Assembly (NCBI RefSeq): GCF_007741495.1
Contig: NZ_CP036262.1
Span: 3,224,001-3,288,000, forward strand
DNA length: 64,000 bases
Direction of reading: 5' to 3'
Source: Roseimaritima multifibrata
GTDB taxonomy: Bacteria > Planctomycetota > Planctomycetia > Pirellulales > Pirellulaceae
The notes under the pieces are model-generated. The model saw nothing but the letters and a program-made list of their open reading frames with translations, was not told the origin of the DNA and made no database searches. Position numbers and translations under genes: made by a program. Below are positions 37,099 to 45,755 of the stretch, piece by piece; within the stretch, counting starts at the first letter, position 1, and the number at the start of each line of letters is the position of its first letter.

Positions 37099-37937
37099 AT
37101 CTATCTCTTCCTCTTATTTCCAAGCGATTGCTTGTGGTCGCCTGTTTAGGGATCGGGCTTACCGCCGCGACCGTGGTTGCCGTTGCCCAACGCGGCCGAT
37201 TTCGCTCCGATTACCGAAACGTTGGTCGCAATGGCGTTCCTGATTGGGACGTTGATCGTCAGATGGAAATGGACACGTTCACGTTTGCACGCGTCCGGTA
37301 CAATTCTTTCGGTCGAAGGGGGGGCTGGGACGTTGACTACCCCGACAGTGATCTCAATTTTTCACTCCGTTTGCAGCAGTTGACGTCGCTTAAAGTGAAT
37401 CCAAATCCAAAGGTCTTGGATTTGACCGATCCAAAACTGTTCGATTACCCGTTCCTATATCTGATAGAACCGGGCGCAATGTTTCTTTCGCCGCCCGAGG
37501 TCGCTGCGCTCCGAAGGTACCTGCTAAATGGCGGTTTCTTGATGGTCGATGATTTTTGGGGGGACCAAGAATATGCCGTCCTCGCTGAAAATTTGAGCCG
37601 TGTGTTCCCGGATCGTGTACCCGAAGAAGTCCCGCTGGAACATGACATATTTCATTGTGTGTATGACCTGAAGGAACGTCCTCAAGTCCCTTCGCTGAAC
37701 GCGGCCCGCCCTGGCAATTTTCATGGTGAATTTCGCCCTGGTTCCGATACCAGTCGAGCTATTTATCGGTCGATCACCGATGACGAGGGGCGGATCATGG
37801 TCTTCATCTGCCACAACACGGATCTCGGCGATGGCTGGGAAAGGGAAGGGGAGGACGCTTGGTACTTCGAAGAGTATTCGGTAAAAAAGGCCTACCCGAT
37901 GGGAATTAATATCGTTACTTACGCCATGACTCACTGA
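37095..37937 (+). CDS. DUF4159 domain exported protein
   Basis: 280 residues, start overlapping the previous stop (ATGA). A signal peptide (LLVVACLGIGLTAATVVAVA) precedes a DUF4159 domain: FTFARVRYNSFGRRGGWDVDYP, LDLTDPKLFDYPFLYLIEPG, LLNGGFLMVDDFWG (the glutamine-amidotransferase-like, DxxG signature), and YPMGINIVTYAMTH. The fold resembles class I glutamine amidotransferase-like flavodoxin folds, without the catalytic Cys-His pair I would expect. Common in planctomycetes near gluzincin or MoxR genes. Function unknown; exported. Confidence 0.9.
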   Translation: MNLSLPLISKRLLVVACLGIGLTAATVVAVAQRGRFRSDYRNVGRNGVPDWDVDRQMEMDTFTFARVRYNSFGRRGGWDVDYPDSDLNFSLRLQQLTSLKVNPNPKVLDLTDPKLFDYPFLYLIEPGAMFLSPPEVAALRRYLLNGGFLMVDDFWGDQEYAVLAENLSRVFPDRVPEEVPLEHDIFHCVYDLKERPQVPSLNAARPGNFHGEFRPGSDTSRAIYRSITDDEGRIMVFICHNTDLGDGWEREGEDAWYFEEYSVKKAYPMGINIVTYAMTH

Positions 37938-37948
37938 GCCACCCGCCG

Positions 37949-38611
37949 ATGCTTTCCGCGAAAAATATCTTCAAATCCTATCCCACCCCTGCGGAACCGC
38001 TGGAAGTCCTGCGGGATGTTTCGCTGGAATTGGACGCGGGCGAACGTTTGGCGATCGTGGGGCCAAGCGGTGCAGGCAAAAGTACGCTGCTGCAGATTCT
38101 GGGGACGTTGGATGCACCGACGTCGGGGACGGTGCAGATCAACCAAACCGATCCTTTTCAATTGTCCGAAACCGAGCTGGCTCATTTTCGTAATCGCCAA
38201 ATCGGATTCATTTTCCAGGACCACCATCTGCTGCCACAGTTGACCGTTTTGGAAAATGTATTGATCCCGGCGCTGGCCATTGGCCGTCCGTCAGAAGAGA
38301 CCATTCAGCATGCAACGGATTTGCTGGAAAGGGTTGGATTGGCTTCGCGATCGACTCACCTGCCCGGCGAACTTTCGGGTGGAGAAAAAGAACGTGTGGC
38401 GGTGGCTCGGGCGCTGCTGAACCGTCCCACCCTGATCCTTGCCGATGAACCTACCGGCAACTTGGACAGCCATACCGCTCAAGCGATAACCGATCTGTTG
38501 CTGAAACTGCAAGCGGAAGAAAACGCGATTCTGGTTACGGTCACTCATAGCAAGGATTTAGCCGCCGCGATGGGCCAGCAGAAAACACTGCTGGACGGAC
38601 GGTTGTCATGA
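37949..38611 (+). CDS. LolD-type ABC transporter ATP-binding protein
   Basis: 220 residues. Walker A GPSGAGKSTLL, the LolD/MacB-type Q-loop IGFIFQDHHLLPQLTVLENV, signature LSGGEKERVAVARAL and Walker B LILADEPTGNLD are complete. In LolCDE it powers release of lipoproteins from the inner membrane for outer-membrane targeting; MacB-like proteins export other substrates. It starts 11 bases after the DUF4159 stop, suggesting one transcript with the peptidase and DUF4159 genes. No permease gene (LolC/E or MacB) lies nearby, so it must work with one encoded elsewhere. Confidence 0.93.
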   Translation: MLSAKNIFKSYPTPAEPLEVLRDVSLELDAGERLAIVGPSGAGKSTLLQILGTLDAPTSGTVQINQTDPFQLSETELAHFRNRQIGFIFQDHHLLPQLTVLENVLIPALAIGRPSEETIQHATDLLERVGLASRSTHLPGELSGGEKERVAVARALLNRPTLILADEPTGNLDSHTAQAITDLLLKLQAEENAILVTVTHSKDLAAAMGQQKTLLDGRLS

Positions 38612-38756
38612 CCGACAGTGGAACGCTGTAAAAAATCTAGTTTCAGATTCAAAACGCATTTTAGGCCCGTTTTCAGCTCCCGTATTGTGTAATATGGGAA
38701 CTTGAAAACCCGAAGTTTTGTTTCTGAACAAGAGAATAGACGGCGAAAAAATCAGC

Positions 38757-40091
38757 ATGAGTGCAATGAACAAAATCGTTTTGATGGGGGCGTTCCTCTC
38801 CCTGTCCGTAGGAAGCATGATGACTTCGGCCGCCCAGGCCGACTCTCCGCCCAACGTGGTGATGTTGATCAGCGATGATCAGGCTTATGACGATTATTCG
38901 TTTATGGGCCACCCCAACATCGAAACACCTCGGCTGGATCAACTGGCAAAGGAAAGCCTTACTTTCCGTAGAGGGTACGTCCCCAATAGTCTCTGCCGGC
39001 CATCCTTGGCGACGATCATCAGTGGCCTTTACCCGCATCAGCACGGGATTGTCGGTAATGATCCGCCTTATGCGGCTGGCCCCGATTCACCTAAAAACAA
39101 ATTTGCCGACCCCAAATATTTGCCGATTCGAAACGCTTATCTTCAGCACATCGATCGGATGAATACCTTGCCCGATCGCTTGGCACCATTGGGATACGAG
39201 AGCCTCCAAACCGGTAAATGGTGGGAAGGTAATTTCAGCCGTGGCGGTTTCACACATGGGATGACCCACGGCGATCGCACCAAAGGTGGACGTCATGGCG
39301 ATTTGGGTCTGGATATCAGCCGCAAAGGTATCGATGCGATTGATACGTTTTTGGACGAAGCGGTCGAAAACAAGAAACCGTTCTTCCTGTGGTATGCGCC
39401 GTTCCTGCCTCACACGCCCCATAACCCACCTGCTCGCTTACTAAATAAGTACAAGCAAAAGACCGATTCGGTTCCATTGGCGAAGTACTGGGCAATGTGC
39501 GAATGGTTTGACGAATCTTGCGGAGAGGTGTTGGATGCGCTTAGTGAACGTCATTTGGATGAAAACACCATCGTTTTGTATGTCACCGATAACGGTTGGA
39601 TCAATCAGCTGGATTCCAGTCGCTATGCACCCCGTAGCAAACGAAGTCCCAATGAACGGGGCGTTCGGACGCCGATCATGATTCGCTGGCCAGGGCACGT
39701 CAAACCGATGATGGACGACAGTTCGCTTGCTTCGTCGATCGATTTGGTGCCAACCGTACTGAATGCTGTCGGGTTGCCTGCTGCCCCAGAATTGTCGGGT
39801 ATCGATTTGCTGGATCCCAAAGCGGTCGAGAATCGCAAGACGGTTTACGGTGATATCTTTGAGCACGATATCGTCGATATGACCGACCCCGATCCGAGTC
39901 TTCGATACCGATGGGTGATTCACAACAACTGGAAGTTAATCGACCCCGCGGCACAGATGAATGAAAAGCCTCAGCTATACAACCTCGCCAGCGATCCCAA
40001 TGAGGATAAAGATGTCTCGGCATCGCATCCCGAAGTCATGGCGGATCTCCAGAAGCGTCTAGATGCTTGGTGGACTCCGAAGGGTCACTAG
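38757..40091 (+). CDS. Secreted sulfatase with altered maturation motif
   Basis: 444 residues from the ATG at 38757 (ATG at 38766 also possible). Signal peptide (VLMGAFLSLSVGSMMTSAAQA). Metal site ISDDQAYDDY and TDNGWINQL are present. The formylglycine region reads NSLCRPSLATIISG (C80): the cysteine and proline are kept, but the arginine of CxPxR is leucine. GKWWEGNFSRGGFTHGM stands in for GKWHLG. Histidines for the substrate pocket are visible in LPHTPHNPP. This CRPSL variant recurs in planctomycete sulfatases I know of, so it is probably functional. Exported. Starts 145 bases after the LolD-like gene. Confidence 0.88.
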   Translation: MSAMNKIVLMGAFLSLSVGSMMTSAAQADSPPNVVMLISDDQAYDDYSFMGHPNIETPRLDQLAKESLTFRRGYVPNSLCRPSLATIISGLYPHQHGIVGNDPPYAAGPDSPKNKFADPKYLPIRNAYLQHIDRMNTLPDRLAPLGYESLQTGKWWEGNFSRGGFTHGMTHGDRTKGGRHGDLGLDISRKGIDAIDTFLDEAVENKKPFFLWYAPFLPHTPHNPPARLLNKYKQKTDSVPLAKYWAMCEWFDESCGEVLDALSERHLDENTIVLYVTDNGWINQLDSSRYAPRSKRSPNERGVRTPIMIRWPGHVKPMMDDSSLASSIDLVPTVLNAVGLPAAPELSGIDLLDPKAVENRKTVYGDIFEHDIVDMTDPDPSLRYRWVIHNNWKLIDPAAQMNEKPQLYNLASDPNEDKDVSASHPEVMADLQKRLDAWWTPKGH

Positions 40092-40153
40092 GAACATTCA
40101 GGGCACGCTTTTGCTGTGTAGGCCGATGCTGTCGATTCGGAGGACCTGCACTT

Positions 40154-40325
40154 AATCGGTGACGGTTTCCGAATGGGGCGTGAAAGTCCGCGGCGCGACG
40201 GGTGCCGTCGTGACAATCAGGCAGCAGGCACCACCGTCTGGCGACGGTGGCTACGGCAGTCACGTAGCTACGCTCGCCAGATCGTGGACCGACCGGCGAT
40301 ACGTCACGGATGGATTTCACGTTCC
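40154..40325. repeat. Dispersed element, interrupted copy
   Basis: 40154-40180 matches the left end of the element at 58033-58166 (GACGGTTTCCGAATGGGG versus TACGGTTTCCGAGTAGGG), and 40226-40320 matches the rest (CACCGTCTGGCGACGGTGGCT..., GGATTTCACGTTCCC). About 45 bases between the two parts are not found in the 58-kb copy. It sits in the 726-base gap 40092-40817, in which I see no gene. Confidence 0.7.
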
Positions 40326-40817
40326 CAGGAATCTCGCGACAGTGTTGGCTGGCTGGGGAGGCCTTGTTCGGCGAAGGAGACTCGCTGGACGTCTGAGGAC
40401 GTTGACTTTATTTTGGCGTTATCGGATGCTCTTCTATCGAATTTTCGCCGCGGTGGGGGGATCTCGGTCGTAGAAACAATGGGCAGCTACCGATACCTAG
40501 ACGCCCAACGCTATTGTCCTCCGCTAGCTTCGATGCTTCAGCGTTGCCGGCGAATCATGTCTCAGGCCGAACGCAGGCGGCCGTGCAAACGGGGCACCGT
40601 AGATCTTCGCCGCTTCTTGAATCTTTAAAGTTGCGTAACTGCAAAACCTCAAAAGAACCGTGAATTCCGATCATCGCCGGCTCTGGGATTATTATCTGCC
40701 GACGGGGACATTCACGTCACCTGAATCGATTAGTTTAGGGCGTAGGCGTGGCAAATTTTTGCTGGGCCAATACCATTGGTAGTTTGCCGGTTTCACCTAA
40801 TCACTGCGACGCTGAAA

Positions 40818-41423
40818 ATGTTTTACGTAGTTCTGTTGGTGTTTCTATTTATCGTGCTCTTTACGCTGGAATTTTTTATTCCCAGTGGAGGCGTTCTAGG
40901 GATTTTTGCTGCTGCGGCTTTGGTTGCGGCGATCATTATCGCTTTTACACACAGCGTAAACTTGGGCGTCGGCACGCTGGCTATTGGCGGTTTGTTGGTG
41001 CCGTCACTCTTTAGTGTGTTGATTCGCGTTTGGCCTCGTACTCCCGTTGGCAAACGGATGCTGAATTCGCCTATCGTTCAGGACCGATCTTCCGAATCGA
41101 ATCCATTGCTCCATCAGGTGGGGATCGCCAAAACCGATTTGCTCCCGAACGGCAGCATCATTGTAAATGGGCGTCGATTGGATGCCGTCAGTCCCGGCTT
41201 TGCGGTCGATCGGGGGGCGGTCGTCGAAATCTACAGCGTGGACGGAGGGCGTATCCATGTTCGGCCAACGGATCGCCCCCTAACGAAACAACAGGGGCCC
41301 GATGTTGAAGGGGGAAGTGAGACCGCGTCGATGCACGATAATGGCAGCGAATCACCGCATCCCAGTCTGGAAACCCCTCTGGACGATTTTGGGTTAGAGG
41401 ATTTCTTGGAACCGCCTACCTAA
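40818..41423 (+). CDS. NfeD-like membrane protein
   Basis: 201 residues from the ATG at 40818. Two or three transmembrane helices (VVLLVFLFIVLFTLEFFI, GIFAAAALVAAIIIAFT, LAIGGLLVPSLFSVLI) are followed by a soluble OB-fold-like domain (AKTDLLPNGSIIVNGRRLDAVSPGF abridged, DRGAVVEIYSVDGGRIHVRP) that matches the C-terminal domain of NfeD. NfeD proteins pair with stomatin/SPFH proteins (nfeD1b-slipin pairs) and affect membrane organisation. No SPFH gene follows, so a partner must lie elsewhere. A tail of about 40 acidic residues ends the protein. Confidence 0.85.
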   Translation: MFYVVLLVFLFIVLFTLEFFIPSGGVLGIFAAAALVAAIIIAFTHSVNLGVGTLAIGGLLVPSLFSVLIRVWPRTPVGKRMLNSPIVQDRSSESNPLLHQVGIAKTDLLPNGSIIVNGRRLDAVSPGFAVDRGAVVEIYSVDGGRIHVRPTDRPLTKQQGPDVEGGSETASMHDNGSESPHPSLETPLDDFGLEDFLEPPT

Positions 41424-41529
41424 AGGCTGCAAGGGGGGCCCATTGGGGACGATGCGACGCTTTGCATTTGGTGATTGTCGTCAATCGCTCAGGACGTAAA
41501 AAACAATCCTTGGCGGTTCCCCAGTGGGA

Positions 41530-41563
<34 letters not shown>

Positions 41564-41579
41564 GCGAAGAGGCATCAAA

Positions 41580-41649
41580 AAATCCCAACACGCTGCGTCA
41601 GCGAGGGATTGCGTTCCCGGTCCCTCGCTGACGCGGCGGGTTGGGATTT
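41580..41649. repeat. Long hairpin repeat with 29-bp arms
   Basis: Arm 41580-41608 (AAATCCCAACACGCTGCGTC then AGCGAGGGA) pairs with 41621-41649, 2 mismatches, 12-base loop. Its sequence AATCCCAAC...GCGTCAGCGAGGGA is shared with the nested repeat at 23.9 kb. A further fragment, CGACGGTAGCTACGGCAG at 41774-41791, belongs to the repeat family at 58.1 kb. Confidence 0.9.
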
Positions 41650-41852
41650 CGAAAGCCTGCGAGCTCGGAGAGACAGCTGCTTTAAATGCAATGCCAACAG
41701 CTTCCGAGACCACCAACGCGTCACTGATAGATTTGACGTCCCCCTGTGAAAGCTGCAGGGACTATCGTCTGACGACGGTAGCTACGGCAGAGAGGTCGCT
41801 ACGTCCGCTGTGAGTGAACGCTCCCGCAAAGCTGCTTTCGCGGGCCGGAAGG

Positions 41853-42503
41853 CTACATTTTTAGGACCTTCTGGATGGCATCGCGACGGTCTGTGGCCTG
41901 CTTGGTCAATCGCGGCATTTTGGAAAGATAATTGAATTCTTCGTTCAGCAGGGCCAACCATCGAGGATCGCGTCGCTTGAGCAAGTGAGGGCCGAAGAGG
42001 ACTTGAATTTCGGGGTTCTGATTGGGGTAGGCCGGGTCGCTGGTTTCGCTCGAACGTTGTAGGACCAGGATGTTGTAGGGCCAGTGTCCAATCGCCAGTT
42101 GTTCATCAATCAAGTGGAAATTGCTCTCCAGAGCCCATTGACGCACGTCCTCGGGACACCGATTGGGTTGGATGATCAGGCGGTCCGGGAGCCGAGCGGG
42201 AGCGGTTTGCAGGATGCGGACGATCGTGGCAGCTCCCATTCCGCAAATGCTTAAACTGTCCGCTTCGCCCGGCCGCAAACCGAGGACTCCTTCTGCAAAC
42301 CGGACGTCCGCGTTCAGCCCAGCGAGCGTCGCTTGCGAATTTCGCCAGGGCTGGACTTTGTTTTCAATTGCGATCCCTTGTTCGATTCGCCCGGCCGTCA
42401 ATAATGCTTTTAACAGATATGCGTGATCCGAACCGATGTCCGCATGAACACGGCAGCGAATTTGCTTGGCAACCGTTTTTAGGCGTTCGTCTAAGCGAGG
42501 CAT
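41853..42503 (-). CDS. trmK: tRNA (adenine-22-N1)-methyltransferase TrmK
   Basis: 216 residues. The Rossmann-type SAM motif ADIGSDHAYLL, the AIENKVQPWRNS acidic loop, and ICGMGAATIVRIL followed by IIQPNRCPEDVRQW are the TrmK (COG2384) pattern. The enzyme methylates N1 of A22 in tRNA-Ser and tRNA-Tyr among others, using SAM. Cytoplasmic. It runs divergently from yacG, their starts separated by 39 bases. Well supported, about the normal length for the family. Confidence 0.92.
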   Translation of the reverse strand: MPRLDERLKTVAKQIRCRVHADIGSDHAYLLKALLTAGRIEQGIAIENKVQPWRNSQATLAGLNADVRFAEGVLGLRPGEADSLSICGMGAATIVRILQTAPARLPDRLIIQPNRCPEDVRQWALESNFHLIDEQLAIGHWPYNILVLQRSSETSDPAYPNQNPEIQVLFGPHLLKRRDPRWLALLNEEFNYLSKMPRLTKQATDRRDAIQKVLKM

Positions 42504-42542
42504 CTGCGAATTAATTCAATGTATTGGAGGAAACGATCAGCG

Positions 42543-42740
42543 ATGGAATGGTCCAAACTACCTGCCACACGAATGGTATGCCCCACCTGTCAACGTAAGT
42601 TTTTGCTCGATGAAACGAAAACGCCACCGTTCTGCAGCGAACGATGCCAGATGATCGATTTGGGCCGCTGGCTAAAGGAAGAAAACGGACTTCCTTTTGA
42701 AGGGGACCCTGGCGACACACCGGTGGAGTATCGCGAATAA
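42543..42740 (+). CDS. yacG: YacG-type zinc protein, DNA gyrase inhibitor family
   Basis: 65 residues from the ATG at 42543 (12 bases after GGAGG; an upstream ATG at 42519 would add 8 residues). The zinc knuckle CPTC plus CSERC has the CxxC...CxxxC spacing of YacG, and MIDLGRWLKEE follows immediately as in the family. In E. coli YacG binds gyrase and inhibits it. Cytoplasmic. A short gene that annotation programs can miss. Confidence 0.9.
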   Translation: MEWSKLPATRMVCPTCQRKFLLDETKTPPFCSERCQMIDLGRWLKEENGLPFEGDPGDTPVEYRE

Positions 42741-42767
42741 GTGCTTCAGTGTTAGAGTGCTTCAGTA

Positions 42768-44360
42768 TTATTGAGAGGTCGCACGGAGCCGAGTCACTAT
42801 CGCGGAAGGACCTTTCCGATGGACCAGGTCTTTGTCCAGCGGATTTAGGTCTTTGTAGTACTGATGGAGCGATTCACGCTGTTCACTTGCGTCGGCCGAT
42901 TCCTGTTGTGCATCAAGTGCCAGCACTAGGTAAGACAATGCCAAGGTTTGGAATACAGGCTGTAGCTGACCATCCTTGAGGATGTCCCGCATCAGTTTTT
43001 CCGATGCCTTCCATTCGCCTCTTTGCTGATAAAGCCTAGCAAGTTGAAGTTTGGCTTTGAGCGCGTATTCGCGGTTCGATTCACTTTCGCTGGGCGGATG
43101 TAATTCCCAAACCGCTTTCCATGCGGATGGTTGATCAACACTGGCCGCTTCCAAAAACTGGGCGGTTGCAGAATCCTTTACGGTCACCTGAAAAGAATCG
43201 GCTGCCAGCAGTTGGCGGATGGATGGCGGAGACCAACTGGCAGCAAATGCGGCTCCACTTAGCAGTCCGATCAGTGGCAATAGCCACAGTATCAGATTCC
43301 GCCAAACCGTGGTCCGCTGGTAGTTGGCGTGACTGTCGACCGCATACTGAAGCGCCATAGAAGCGGAGAGCTGGATCGTTGATTGGGAAAGCGATGACGC
43401 TTGATTGGTAACCCCCATTCGGATCGCTTCGGAAAGCTGTTGAGGCGTTTGGAAGCGACCTTCTGGATCTTTGCAAAGAAGCTTTTCAACGATGGTTACA
43501 AGCCAATTTGGCAAATCGTCACTGGCTCGACCGGCAATCAGACTTGGCGGGGCTTCGTGCAAGTGTTTTACTGCCATCGCAAGTGCATCATCCGCTTCAA
43601 ATGGAGGCCGACCGGTCAGCAGGTGAAACATTGTGACTCCTAGGGAGTACATGTCACTGCGGATATCAACCGCTTTCCCTTGAACCTGTTCGGGGCTCAT
43701 GTAACGAGGGGTCCCCATCGTCAACCCGACTTGGGTTAGTTCGGTCACCCCATCGCCCCCTTGCATCCGTGCCAGCCCGAAATCGGCGACTTTGATTTCG
43801 CCGCGATTGCTGACCATCACGTTTTCTGGCTTGATGTCGCGGTGAGTGATGTTGGCATCGGCGGCTGCCGACAGGGCCTCGGTGACGCCGATCAAAATCT
43901 TGATCCCATCGACAACCGAAAACGCCCCTTCCCGTTCCAGCTGTTCGCGAAGGTTGCGCCCGTCGACAAACTCTTGCACGATGTAGTGATGGGAATTCTG
44001 TTCCCCGACTTCAAATACCTGCACGATATTCGCGTGAGACAACCTTGCCACCGCACGAGCTTCGCGGCGGAAGCGTTCGACGTATTTGGCGTCTCTCGAA
44101 AGATCGCGGCGCAGTACCTTGATCGCAACTTGCCTACCCAGCGAAATCTGTTGGGCGACGTAGACGTCGGCCATCCCACCACGGCCAAGCCGGCGGAGGA
44201 TTTGATAATCACCGAGTAGTTGCCCGGTAAGTTCCACACTTCCGTTTTCGTCCTGCGGACTTTTCGGAGGCTCTGCCCTCAATGGCGCATGTTCCGGGGT
44301 GACTCCCTTTTCCGGCTGATTGGGGGAGGACCCTTTAGGGTGATCTTGAGAATCGGTCAT
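42768..44360 (-). CDS. PknB-type Ser/Thr protein kinase with one TM segment
   Basis: 530 residues from the ATG at 44360; the longer upstream frame overlaps larE and is rejected. Kinase domain (50-315): GRGGMADVY P-loop, catalytic K81, HRDIKPEN (D175), DFG 193-195, GTPRYMSPEQ activation segment. A transmembrane helix (about 354-376, LILWLLPLIGLLSGAAFAAS) is followed by an outside helical domain of 150 residues with TPR-like cadence (AKLQLARLYQQRGEWKASEK). The start overlaps the larE stop by ATGA. Likely a membrane receptor-type kinase; target unknown. Confidence 0.93.
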   Translation of the reverse strand: MTDSQDHPKGSSPNQPEKGVTPEHAPLRAEPPKSPQDENGSVELTGQLLGDYQILRRLGRGGMADVYVAQQISLGRQVAIKVLRRDLSRDAKYVERFRREARAVARLSHANIVQVFEVGEQNSHHYIVQEFVDGRNLREQLEREGAFSVVDGIKILIGVTEALSAAADANITHRDIKPENVMVSNRGEIKVADFGLARMQGGDGVTELTQVGLTMGTPRYMSPEQVQGKAVDIRSDMYSLGVTMFHLLTGRPPFEADDALAMAVKHLHEAPPSLIAGRASDDLPNWLVTIVEKLLCKDPEGRFQTPQQLSEAIRMGVTNQASSLSQSTIQLSASMALQYAVDSHANYQRTTVWRNLILWLLPLIGLLSGAAFAASWSPPSIRQLLAADSFQVTVKDSATAQFLEAASVDQPSAWKAVWELHPPSESESNREYALKAKLQLARLYQQRGEWKASEKLMRDILKDGQLQPVFQTLALSYLVLALDAQQESADASEQRESLHQYYKDLNPLDKDLVHRKGPSAIVTRLRATSQ

Positions 44361-45265
44361 TCGGCCGCCGATTGGTGAGAGTCCAGGGACGATGGGGGCT
44401 TCGCAGCGGGAGGCGTGATTGCGACAACCTGATTTAGATTTCCGCTCCGGAAGCCTTCCATATCGACTGTTACGAATGAAAAGCCGATTTGTTTCAGGGC
44501 TTGAACCGTCTTCTGCCATCCTTCCGATTCTAGCAGTTGTGGCAACTGGCGATGGGCAATTTCGATCCGTGCCAAATTGTCCGCGTGGATTCGGACTCGC
44601 AGTGGAGAAAACCCTTTCGCCGCGAGAAACGTTTCGGCTTGTTCCACCATTTTTAGACGCTCGGGGGTCACTTCCACTCCGTAGGCAATTCGGCTGGAAA
44701 GGCAGGGGGACGCTGGAGCATCCCAAACCGATAGTCCCCAGTAAATCGCCAGCTGCCGGACGCCTCGTTTGTTGATCCCCAGATCGGCTAACGGTGTCCG
44801 TACGGCGACTTCACGCCCCGCTTCGATACCGGGACGGTGGTCCCCAAGGTCATCGGAGTTCGTTCCCGAAATGATGATTTCTGTTTGATTTTCTTTCGCG
44901 ATATCACGAAGTCGCCGATACAACGTTTCTTTACAAAAGTAGCACCGTTGTTTGTCATTGCGGATGTATTCCGGACGGTCGGTTTCACTGGTAGCGACCG
45001 TCAGGTGCTGGATCCCGATTTGTCGTGCAACGTCGCGAGCGATTCGCAACTGCTTTGCGGACAGGCTTGGGCTGACCGCGGTGACCGCGATCGCCGATTC
45101 AGGCAAGACACGTGCCGCGGCCGCGGCAACGACCGCGCTGTCGACTCCACCGGAAAACGCAATGATGCATTTCCGATAGGTCGAAATATGTCTACACAAT
45201 TTCTTCGCGATCACCGCGACGGATTCGGCAGAGTGAGAAGCGGACTGCGAAGGAGAAATCGTCAC
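44357..45265 (-). CDS. larE: LarE-type ATP-dependent sulfur transferase
   Basis: 302 residues, GTG start. PP-loop SGGVDSA (38-44), AVSPSLSAKQ, NDKQRCYFCKETLY and ASPCLSSRIAYG are LarE signatures. Three cysteines (C108, C111 and C188) match those used either as a sacrificial sulfur donor or, in [4Fe-4S]-type LarE, to hold a cluster. LarE builds the pincer-type nickel cofactor of lactate racemase-like enzymes with LarB and LarC. No larA, larB or larC is in the window. Its last codons overlap the kinase start (ATGA), so the two genes are translationally coupled. Confidence 0.92.
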   Translation of the reverse strand: MTISPSQSASHSAESVAVIAKKLCRHISTYRKCIIAFSGGVDSAVVAAAAARVLPESAIAVTAVSPSLSAKQLRIARDVARQIGIQHLTVATSETDRPEYIRNDKQRCYFCKETLYRRLRDIAKENQTEIIISGTNSDDLGDHRPGIEAGREVAVRTPLADLGINKRGVRQLAIYWGLSVWDAPASPCLSSRIAYGVEVTPERLKMVEQAETFLAAKGFSPLRVRIHADNLARIEIAHRQLPQLLESEGWQKTVQALKQIGFSFVTVDMEGFRSGNLNQVVAITPPAAKPPSSLDSHQSAAE

Positions 45266-45564
45266 GAATACCTACAGGTCGGAAGACGGATCTGGAGTGG
45301 ATCAGGAACCGAATCCCTTTCCTATGCGCCGGGCGAAACCGAGTCTTTATGTTAGCACGAATCGCTTTGGTAGGGAGGGTTCGCTAAGCTTCACAAATCG
45401 GTTCGGTAGGAAATAGACCGTCTACCTGTAGTGAAGGTCGGGCATCGCGCAATAGTGCAAGGTAGGACCAGACCACCCGACACAACCGTTGGACCCTACC
45501 GAGCCGTTTCAAGTTCGCGCCCGCTGCGTTCAACGAACTAGAAATCGAGGGATTGGAGGAAAGA

Positions 45565-45681
45565 ATGGCGGCATTCCAAACCCTCCGAAAACCGCCGCTG
45601 ACCACAAAGGTAGGGCCGGTTCGCCGTATCGAACGAGGACCTCGGCAACCCTTTCTAAGCAGCGGCGATGGGCTCCTTTGA
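45565..45681 (+). CDS. Candidate 38-residue small ORF
   Basis: An ATG with GGAGG 5 bases upstream opens MAAFQTLRKPPLTTKVGP and ends at TGA 45681. It is basic and has no signal or TM segment. It stands in the 490-base gap 45266-45755, where I see nothing else apart from several GGTAGGRCC-like words. Could be chance. Confidence 0.15.
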   Translation: MAAFQTLRKPPLTTKVGPVRRIERGPRQPFLSSGDGLL

Positions 45682-45755
45682 GGGGCGATTGTGCAATGCC
45701 GCCCGCAGGTGCCAAGTCGATGGCATTGGGCGACCGTTGCCTGGAAAGACTGTGA

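Noticed and set aside
40159-40628. Overlapping plus-strand frames of 104 and 151 codons
   Set aside because: They run through the dispersed repeat and are arginine-rich with no plausible start signal.
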